Part shown: positions 30,160 to 39,649 of the stretch, one piece after another
Numbering within the stretch: the stretch's first letter is position 1
Layout of the letters: every line of letters begins with the position of its first letter
Source: Cristatella mucedo
Taxonomy: Eukaryota; Bryozoa; Phylactolaemata; Cristatellidae
NCBI GenBank assembly: GCA_009760855.2
Contig: WPIO01000027.1
Location: 3,218,501-3,278,500, forward strand
Direction: 5' to 3'
DNA: 60,000 bases
Notes under the pieces: generated by a model
What the model saw: only the letters and a program-made list of their open reading frames with translations
Told to the model about the DNA's origin: nothing
The model's database searches: none
Program-made: the position numbers and the translations under genes

Positions 30160-30628
30160 AATAATAATAATAATATTGCACTTGATAAAGCGCCCTCAGA
30201 GAACTTAATCTCTTTCTAGGCGCTTTACATTTGCTGCAAAGTGATACACAATAGAATAGTAAGTAAAATCATGCTTGAAAAACAAACAAAATGAATAACA
30301 TGGTTAGGGGTTACATGCACTGGGTCAGCATGCAAATGTGGTTAGTGGCAGCATGAACAGTGTCAGCACGCATAAGCACATCGAGGACGAATCACAAGGA
30401 CCCACTAAATGCTGTCCTAAATAGGTATGTTTTTAAGTTTCTTTTAAATGTGGTCAGGTCAGGGGATGTTCTGATGCAGGTCGGGAGGGAGTTCCAGGCT
30501 GTGGGAGCATACGAGCTAAATGCACGGTCTCCAAAGGATTTAAGGTTTGTACGAGGTATTTCTAGACTGTTGGATTCCGAAAAGCGAGTGGTACGATGCT
30601 TTGCCTGATGGGGTAGTATCTCTGAAAG
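30160..30628 (-). mobile_element. Family-A L2-like LINE, young, inserted in an ATT tail
   Basis: Near-identical to 5,587-6,060 (about ten differences in some 450 bases by eye). The RT C-terminal frame 30,649-30,392 is open. Left side is (TAA)n; right side (30,629-30,641) resumes plus-strand ATT units, so it appears to have landed inside the SINE's own tail. Confidence 0.85.
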
Positions 30629-30641
30629 ATTATTATTATTA

Positions 30642-31767
30642 TGGTGCAAGTCAAGATTCCATGGTCATTAACTATTTTGAAACAATAAAGAGCACCTAAT
30701 TATTCTTTTCAAGATCAACTATGAGGTGGGTAGAACTGAAAAAAGTCTTAGCCATCACTGTCAAACGTGACTCTGCAACTAGGTGGAGTTCAAGAGTGGC
30801 GGCTGTAAAAGCTATCAATGATGGACTGGACAGCATTGTAGGTCTTTTGGAGCAACTGTCTGAGGACATAAGTGGCACACTTGAAACAGGAAGGGAAGCT
30901 GGCAGTCCCCTACATTGTATTTTAACTGTAACTCGTCGGCTCTGTTGCCACTTTGGTTCAACATCTTAAGAAAGATTGAGCGCGTGCAGAAAAGACTGCA
31001 GGATCCAAAGATATGAACTTCAAAGACGCCTCTTGTAACCTTCAATCTCTTGACATTGAGTTTTCAAGACTTTGAGGAGACCCGTGCCAAGAATCACTAT
31101 TAAATGTCAAAAGAAGATGTGAATTGTGAGGGGTTGCAGTTGACCGAAAAATCCGCCGAAAGATGCAGATGCCCGGAGAACTCTCTCAAAATCTTGGTCT
31201 CTCGGCAGAGGAGAATATTTCAAAGATAATGAAAGACAAAATAGACTATCTCCGATAAGAAATTACAACTAGGTTTAATCGGCTCACAGATCTTAATGTT
31301 GAATTTGGTTTCTTGTTGGAAGTTGAGCAGCTTTTTTTAAGACACTTGACCAGACCAAACTCCGCCAGCAATGTCTAGATCTTGGAGCCATCTATTGTTC
31401 AGACTTTGATGGAATAGAGCTGCACAACGAAATATGTGATTACAATGCGTACGTCACGACTCAGCACTAAAGACACCACTGGAACTCGCGTCTTTCATTG
31501 TCAGTTACGGAGAAGACACGTTTCCTAATTTGAGAGTTGCCTCGCAAGTTCTTCTCACCGTAGCTGTATTAGTAGTCAGTTGTCAACATTCCTTTAAGCG
31601 AGCTGAAGATAATCCTGTCTTATCTGAGAGCATGAATGGGGAAAGATCGGCTCTCTGATTCGGCTTTGCTAAGCGTAGAGAAAGAAACACTAGAAAGCAT
31701 TGACTCTCAAACTGTAATAGACCAGTTTGCCACATTCAAGGCCAGAAAAATAATTCGCTCAAGTTAA
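30642..31767 (+). pseudogene. hAT-like transposase relic, C-terminal half
   Basis: Resumes with ASQDSMVINYFETIKST, a stop, then LFFSRSTMRWVELKKVLAIT and SATRWSSRVAAVKAINDGLD. In shifted frames follow LLPLWFNILRKIERVQKRLQ, KIRRKMQMPGE, LGAIYCSDFDGIELHNEICD, and the dimerisation end FPNLRVASQVLLTVAVLVVS, then DRLSDSALLSVEKETLESID and a stop near 31,767. At least five frameshifts or stops, so inactive. The order matches the C-terminal half of ZMYM1-like transposases. Terminal inverted repeats were not located. Confidence 0.88.
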
Positions 31768-31986
31768 AGCTGTGATGGCTACCTTGTACCTGCACTAAAA
31801 TTATTAATACTTTCTTGACTCGATATGCATGCTAGCGTGGGCTTTTTGCATGTCGTGCGCTGGGGAGCTATTTGCAGCAATTTTTGACGAAGCGAGGGGG
31901 CGCCATTTGCAGTTGGTCCCCGGGCGCCGAAAGGTATCGCTGAGCCTCTGGTTTCGGCTGCGACGCTTGTGCAGCTCTGTGCTCAC

Positions 31987-32089
31987 GCGCAAGGTATTCA
32001 ACTGCATATTTGAATTTCTGCGAGACGTTTCTCTCGGAGAGACGCTTTTCCCACAACTTCTCGGGGTTAGATTGGGATGCCTCGTCCAT
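31987..32089 (-). CDS. Candidate first exon, unrecognised
   Basis: ATG at 32,089 opens a charged frame (MDEASQSNPEKLWEKRLSER...) with a strong donor CTTGCGC/gtgagc after codon 34. The frame stays open to 31,868 if unspliced. The region is CpG-richer than neighbouring repeats. I find no downstream partner exon and no family, so it could be a chance frame. Confidence 0.25.
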
Positions 32090-32097
32090 TTAGCTTA

Positions 32098-34990
32098 AAC
32101 CTGGGACGAATGGCCGGCCAAAGTCATTCGGCTGGTCGTAGTTCCATCGTAAGGGTGCTTAATGGATGAAAACTCGTGAGCTTAATGGATGAAAACAAGG
32201 AGCCTGACCGGGACAGTCAGTCTTAACGACTGTCCGCGGGTCGGTGAGTCACTTCTGCTGAGCCTGCTGAGCCTTGGCTCAGCAGCGACGCTTCTATGCA
32301 CGGTCTTTAATTTTCGAATTTAATATAGTACACCGTATATCGATATGAATTTTTGCGTGTAAACGCAAGAGTGAAACGGTCAATCGGTTTTACTCAAGGC
32401 TTCAAACTGGTCAGATGTGATGCGGGCTACGGGCGAGTGAGTTGTACGCCAAGGCTGGAGCCGGAGACGAGTGGCCCTCAGCGGCTGTCTAACAGACTCG
32501 TCTATGTTAACGACGTGGACTCGCTATGTTCAGGTTTTGACGTTTTAAGGAACTCTCTTGACTGCTGCCACTGTGTTCTGCTACCGTCGGCCTGCCTGCT
32601 TATGGCAAAGCAGAGTATCTGCGAGTCGCTAGCGTGCACCGGGGCGGGGGGGGGGGGAGGTAAGCGTGACTGGTATTTGTGACATTCTGCAAGGACTAGC
32701 ACGGCTAAGTGCGCTAAGTTCTGATCGAAGGGCTTCAGTTCAGGAGCCGCTACAGCGCGCCAGTGACTCCTGCTGTTATAAAGTCATCTTGTGCGGGTCT
32801 CGTTGCTTATGGCTACACTGGCAAGCATCGTATTTGAATTAAAGCCTAAATTAAAGGAAGGGATGAAATGTTACTGTATATTAACGAGATTATTTAAAGT
32901 TATTGATGGTTCCTGAATTGCAGCCTAAGGAATTGGACATGTTATAAGTAATAATTAGTCACTTTACAGTGGATTTATACGATAGCTGCATGCTATGGAT
33001 GGTACTAAAGACTGAGTAGCCCTCCGCGGCCGTCGAATAGACCGCTTTACGTTAACGACGTGGAGTTGTTACAATAAGTTATGGGCGCTCTTACCTGCTG
33101 CCGCGCTCTGCTGCTGCTGCTGGGATACCGGCGTGTATCGAGGCAACATCTGCAAGCAGTCGTTATACGCGCATCTAGGCATCAGCTTCAGCCGAATTCG
33201 CTACTCATCTGCAAGCACCGAACTACGTGCGCTTCTACTTTGGGTCTCGGGACTTAAGCTCAGGAGCAGCAGCAGTCCGCGTGCCCAACACCGTTCGCCT
33301 TCATTTGGAATTTGGGTAGCAGTTACTGTAGCTGTATATCACGACCATTTGTAGGAAAGACTCGAAGAGATTTACAAACTGCCGCCGATGCTCTGACATT
33401 CGCCATCGGCGGCTTTTCGCCGCTTGCCGCCGATGGCTCCTCGCGAGGAGCCATCGGCAAGCGGCAAGCGGCGAAAATTTATTGGGGCGTTAGGTTTATC
33501 GCTGCGGAGCCTGGTACGACTCTTTCGAAAGTTGTTGGCTGCTTGCCGCACAGAGCACCGACGACCAGCTGCTGGTTTACAGGCTAGCGTACCGCGACGA
33601 TTTTTTTTAGCATCTGTTTTGAGCGGACAAGGGTCGCCTTAATCTAGTTGCTTGGATGAATGTCACTCGGAGTAAGATGGCAGTTCCTATATTTTGAAAG
33701 ACGGCACTCTTAGTATTTTGACATTACTGCATTCCTTGCACCCGGAGCTAAAGGCCACGCGTGCATTCAGCCATTCTCGGGCAAAGGAGGCTGCCTTACT
33801 TGCATGGACGCGCGTAAGTCACGCGAGCCACGTAAAGGCTTTCGGATTGCTAACCGCAGCTGGCGTATTGGTAGTAGCTTGGCATCAAATTTGCACTTGG
33901 AAACATAGGCATTAGTCGGCGGGCCGGGATTTGGCACCTGTATATTCGTGGAAATTTAAAGCCAAAGCTGTAGACTTCTGCGTAGAACGTATAACAAAAG
34001 GTACTCTTCATAGCTCAATCGGTAGCACGAAGAACTGTTAGCTTAGAGGTTTCGCGATCGTTTCTCTCGAGATGTTTCTCCCTTTTCTCAATGCCTCGAT
34101 GTCACACGGCAGCAGACAGCCTGGTGTAGCTCTGCATTTTGAAATTAATGACGGCCGTACCGCAAGAGCATAGTCTAAAATGCCGTACTCTGGTTGGCCA
34201 AACCGAGATTTACTTAACCTGCAACTCAGGAAGTTGCGTTCCGAGTTCGGCGTTGTTCGCGACGGATGCCGCAGATCTCATAGTAGGCTACAAAGCGGAC
34301 CTAGGCATTCAAAATCAGTGGTCTTCAATATAACGCTTTCTCCCGTGAGATTAATAAGAATAGGTTTTGGTTTGACGGATCAAAATTATAGGCTGCTACA
34401 AGTGAGTTGAACCTGAAGATTGCGATAGAGATTACCAAGTAAATGTAGGAAATGATGATGTTTCGCGCTAGGTACGACAAAGAAACGCTGGACATAAGCT
34501 GGCCTAGGCACTGGCGTAAAAATCAGCGCGACGACAATAACGGCGCTTTAAATTGCAGTCGAACAGCAAGGGACAATCAACATGCCACCAAAACAATTTA
34601 CAAGATTCGGATACAAGCAAAAAATCGTCGATCGGAAATACTTAAAAGAGGAAAATGGACAATTAAGAGGGAGGGAAAGCAACTCAAGAGGTATCGAAAT
34701 TAAGAGATCGGAGGCAGAACAAGTTGTTGGAGAATATGCAAATAGGCCGACACAAGGCTCGAGGAGATACTAGATCTCGCTGGTCAAGACGATGGGACAA
34801 GAAAGGGGAATATCAGGAGGGTGAAAATTACAAGGAAACTTTCACCGATAAAAAGACTGTTTTAATGGAGCGATGAGGAAAAGGAGTTATTATTGTTGAG
34901 TGCTGAGCAATCAATTGGCTGCGTAAAGAAGGCGGTACGGCTTTCGAGGGATGTGGCGCGGTGGCAACCATAAAATAATCCGGCGAAAAG
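32098..34990. other. Intergenic, CpG-richer stretch with foldbacks, no recognised gene
   Basis: Plus frames 32,353-32,682, 33,133-33,354 and 34,582-34,773 lack known domains. The stretch holds short hairpins (32,211-32,284), a large near-palindrome (33,381-33,477), and two diverged copies of a block containing gttaacgacgtgga (32,478-32,620 and 33,014-33,125). Confidence 0.5.
33381..33477. repeat. Double foldback, near-palindrome centred at 33,443/33,444
   Basis: First hairpin: GCCGCCGATG (33,381-33,390) with its complement at 33,404-33,413. Second: a spacer-less palindrome from 33,414 to 33,477 made of two perfect 15-bp stretches per arm separated by a 4-base bulge (arm CGAGGAGCCATCGGC from the centre). 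Very CpG-rich. Confidence 0.9.
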
Positions 34991-35084
34991 CAGCGACTTC
35001 AGCAGAAGGCGTTGATACGGTGTGTGAAAACGTTTCTGAGGATATTAACCTTTTCATGTTTGCATAGAGATACTGTATATGGCA

Positions 35085-36480
35085 TGTATATGTCAGCGTA
35101 AGGACTCTACTCTGTATCTGCCGATCAACCGTCAGCCATCCAAGCTCTTATAGGTACGCCCACAATTTACATTACACGCAGCCATCCGAGCTCATGCAGC
35201 AAAGGAGATAAGAAGCTGAACTTTTGGAATTTGTCGACTAGCCATGCAGCCATATTCGTCACCAGCTGCAGTGGCCTAATTTCTTTTTTCGGAAGTCCAG
35301 CCAAAATGGAATGGCAATAGTCTAGCCGCGACAGAACCAGTGAGCTAGTTAAAATTGTTGGCAAGCCACCGTGGGAGACAGCTCCCAATCGTCAAAGGCG
35401 ACAAATAAATTCCGAGCACGCGGTGATGATCTCGCAACAGCATCCCCTAATAGAACAGAAAAGTCTTGTAGTCCAGTCGCACGCTTGGGGTGGCCTATGA
35501 GTAGCAGCTCCGTTTAATTGTCGGTTAGTTTTGAGGAAATTTGCCGACGTCCAGGATCGAATACATGCTAGGCAAGCATTCACTTTACCAGTCGTTGCAG
35601 CAGATTCAGGTGGTTTAATGACAAATAAAGCTAAGTATCTTCAAGGTAGAAGTGATCGTCGATCCCATGAGACCGATTCACTTTCCCGCTAGTGGTTCAG
35701 TATAAATGGAGAACAGCAAAGGACCAAGGACGGACCTTTGTGGAACTCTAATGGTGGTGTAGGTGACTGACCTGTTGAATGACGTCTGACCAACGCACGA
35801 TTCGAATTGAACACGATCAGACTAGTACGATTTGAATTACACCAGTGCCTCGTCTGCCAGACCGATGGTTGTTCTCAATCGTTCAAGTAGGATATCGTGA
35901 TCGATAGTGTCAAATGCAGCTGAAAGATTTAGCAGAGTAAGGGCAGTGACATTCCCGTTGTCATTGCTGCATAGGATATCATTGGTTACACGAAGGAGCA
36001 GTTTCAGTGGAGTGCTGCCGCTTGAACCCGACTGAAATTTGTATGAAAACTCATTCTTTTAAAGTTTGCTATAAGCTGCTTAGCGACAATTTTTCAAGAA
36101 TAACAAAACAGGAAGATGGGAGATTGAGCGATAGCTTGCAAGGACCTCTGAATCTAATCCAGGCTTTTTAAGTATGGGTCTAACGATGGCCGAATCGAAA
36201 GAATTTTAAACAACATCGTTATTAAGAGAAACATGAAAAGTCTTAAGGGAGGTATGACTGGATTAAGTTTGACAGCCAGTGAAGACCACTGAGGGGATGG
36301 TATTGGGTCTTCAAGAGACGAGCTCTTTTTGCTAGACTTTATTAAAAAGCAACTCCTCAGATTCTAATGGCTACGCCGACAAGTTTTAGGCCTTTTTTGC
36401 TGAAAAAAGTGCACCTTTGAGCCTCCATAAAGCCCTTTCCGGCTAAAGCAATTGCCGAGTCGCAGCTTGTGACCTTCATT
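35085..36480 (-). mobile_element. Family-B L2-like LINE relic
   Basis: Shares blocks with the other family-B copies (gcagccatattcgtcac, tggcaatagtctagcc, cagcatcccctaatag, gaccagtgcctcgtctgcc). In minus orientation a DPIPS remnant (gacccaataccatcccc) lies near 36,295-36,312, upstream of the RT. Heavily mutated. Confidence 0.78.
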
Positions 36481-36835
36481 AAGAGAATTTCCAAAGTTTA
36501 AAGAGTCAGCGAGCAAATCGTTTGTTGTTCATAAGGGTACCGCAGCAAATTAAGCGCGAGGCTTAACCGCGTTTTCTCCGACCTCCGGTCAATCGTGTAG
36601 CAACCTAAATCAACCTGAGATAAAACCTGGCGAGTAGACGGTAGCACGTGGGGGGATGAGTTCAAAGGTCATTGCGTCAGCCGCCCGTGCCGCTGTCAGT
36701 TTCGCGGGGCTCCTAGTGCTCTTACCGTTATGTCGCGGCACGCCTTCAAGGGGCCACTCCTGTTCGCACCATGCGTCGTGGCATCTCCAGCTGGGCGGCA
36801 TGACAAGCATGCCGCTTGCCGCAAACAATGAAGTG

Positions 36836-37262
<427 letters not shown>

Positions 37263-38387
37263 CAGACGAGAGTCATAAAGATGCGGCAGGGTTGGAGCGG
37301 CCTGATCGGATTTGGCCTTAAGGTTGAACACTTATTCGTTGAGTTCGCCAACACCGAATTATTGCTCTTCGTGGATGCTTTCCGCTAGAAAAACTCGGAT
37401 CGTCCCTCGCAGCTGACGTGCGCAAGTAGCGTGCGCCGTACCGTTACACTACCGCTGACGTACGCAAACCCAAACGGACGGCAACCCCAAGCGGATGGTG
37501 TGCGAGAGTGAACGTCTCGCGGACGAGACAACTCGGCCGAGAATACTCGTGTACTCGACGAGCCGACGCGGCGGTGCTTTCCGCCGCGTAAGTCCGCGCG
37601 TCGTAACTCGCTGCTATTGATGCGTATTCGCAACGCCAATCGTCGGTCACTTGTTTGCGTCCGCGAGTATTCTCGGCGCATCGTGCGGTCGCGCGAGGAC
37701 CAATAGAATGTCTCGCTCTCGATCGAGCCCGCGCTCGCGGAGGGGGGGCTCGATCGAGGCTCGCTCTCGTGATTTTGGAATTATAATTCCGGCTTGGAAT
37801 ACAGTCAAAATTGGCGCGGCGCCTGGCGTGGTTTTACGCAATAGCGGCTTAGCGTAGGCAAGTCCCTCTCTACTGCCTGTGTCCGTCCACCCACCGGTGG
37901 GTGGCAGGCAGACAGGCAGCCAGGCAGTAGCTTCGGCGCCGTTCGGTAGCTTCGGCACCGTCCGGTACCGGAGCTGCTGCTCAGAAATCGAGCCTTCGAG
38001 ATGGATGGATGCCCAGTTGCATGTTTCGCTGCGAAGGCCGCACGACTAAACGGAAATACGTAAGCTAAAGAATAAGGCTATAGGCACTTGCGGCGCACAA
38101 GATCTCGGCACCAGCCTTCACCATGGCATACATTCAATACATACGAAGTAACGATTGGCTTCAGTAGCGTGTAGACAATTACTTGGCAACCGTGGAATAT
38201 GGCATCATCCAGACAACAAGCTAACTTATCTATAACAGTATCATGACTTTTTAGTATGGTAAGATAATCTCCATTGATTGTGTCAACATGAACAGAAGCT
38301 TATGTCCACATGGCAGGAAGTTTTTCCACCTCAGATCTTGAACCACTATTTATCATATAAAAGAAAGAGGCGGTGATTTAAAATCAC

Positions 38388-38515
38388 TGCTCTCTTGAAA
38401 TATTTAACAATCATTGTGTCAAAGCCACCACATAGGCCTTTATCAGACGCGACAACAAAAAATAAATATGTTTTTCTTTCCAGTTCCGGTTGTAACAATA
38501 AAGGAAGATCAGAAG
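38388..38515 (-). CDS. Exon-like segment resembling ATP synthase gamma subunit
   Basis: After a plausible acceptor (ggctttccag/CTTCTG) the minus frame reads SDLPLLLQPELERKTYLFFV followed by VASDKGLCGGFDTMIVKYFK. The core ASDKGLCGGF is the hallmark of the N-terminal part of F1 gamma (SSDRGLCGA in animal mitochondria, SDKGLCGGFN in bacteria). The gene's other hallmarks (IQKITKSMKMVAAAK before it, the Cys/Asn-rich C-terminus after it) were not found nearby, and the 3' donor is weak. It could be a lone exon of a dispersed gene, an old insertion, or chance. Confidence 0.35.
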
Positions 38516-39559
38516 CTGGAAAGCCACTAACTACTAAGAGTATCAATCAAGTTATTACTGCTCTTCACATAACGAAAACATTCAATAGGACAGCCTCATT
38601 GTGAAGTTTGGATGCATTCTAATACAAAACTAAAGTAAACTCGTTGTGGGCTAAGCAAGTTCGGTGCCACTACAGACGTCGCCTGGACCCGAAGCGTCCT
38701 CATTTGAAACGTCCTCACTGCTTCACGGTTCGTCTGCAGCAGACGTTCGCACGACACTTGCCACAGCCGTAGCAGCAGTGCACGCACAACCACCTTTCAA
38801 CGGCCTTTAGGGCATTTCGCATACATGCTAAGCACATGCAACCTTGATTTCTCTAGCTTTTGCTAGTGTAAGCTGCAGGCTTCCCGAGAGATAAGCTTAT
38901 TACGTTGCTCGCCTGGTCGCGGGCCCCAGCCGTCGAATGACGCCCAACCGCGTCTAGCGGGCGACTACCCACCCCAGGCGTCCTCGCGTCCACCGCCCCC
39001 CTCTTGTCATTGAGCAGCGCAGGCGCTGAAGCACTCGCGGCGCTATTTACGTTGCGGGCAAACAAGGGCGGCGGCGGGGCGGCGGCGGCGGCGGCGAGGG
39101 TCTCTGCCCGCCCTCCGATGCGGCGGCGGTCCGGCGGCGCCGGGCAAAAACAGCTGCCGCCTCTGCGCGCGCCCGCGCGAGTGTCGGTTGCGGGTGGGGG
39201 GGGGGCCGGCCGCCGGCAGGCCGCCTGGCCAGCGAAAACCGCCCGGAGAAATCGTCGCGCGCGGCGACTCGGCCGCGGCGAATTAGCGAGGATCGATCGA
39301 TGAGCCGATGAGCGACGTACCGTCGTAGCTCTGCCGCGGCGATTGAGGAGGAGCCGACGATCCCGCGAGCGAGCGAGCAAGTGGGCCCGCCGCCGGTGGC
39401 GGAGAGCGGTGTAATTCGGTAACTCGATCGGCTAGTAACCGGTGACCCAGGATGCCAGCTCGGGGGGGTTAAGTGCGCCTTCGAGCGACCGAGGGAGAAG
39501 CGACCGCCTCCGCCGCTGCCGACCGCCGCCACGGGTCAGTGCTACAGCTGTCGGCCAGT

Positions 39560-39649
39560 ATGATCGATAAGTCATGCGGCTACAAAATGGCTTCGGAATC
39601 TGAGAGTGACAGCAGCTCGCAGAGCTCGCTCCACGATTTCCTCCAGAAG
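39560..39649 (+). CDS. Zinc-finger gene exon 1
   Basis: 30 codons, phase 0 at the end, donor CCAGAAG/gtaaca. Ser/Glu-rich start then SLHDFLQK. A second in-frame ATG (codon 10, in context AAAATGG) may be the real start. The open frame extends upstream to 39,473 but only through GC-rich leader sequence. Confidence 0.7.

Noticed and set aside
34011-34060. tRNA-like TAGCTCAATCGGTAGCA followed by GGTTTCGCG
   Set aside because: A-box is good, but the B-box is degenerate and the arms do not fold; no second copy in the window. Not strong enough to list.
38160-38320. A 75-codon minus open stretch (VDTINGDYLTILKSHDTV...) as a next exon of the gamma-like segment
   Set aside because: It has no start codon, no convincing splice sites in phase, and no resemblance to the gamma subunit.
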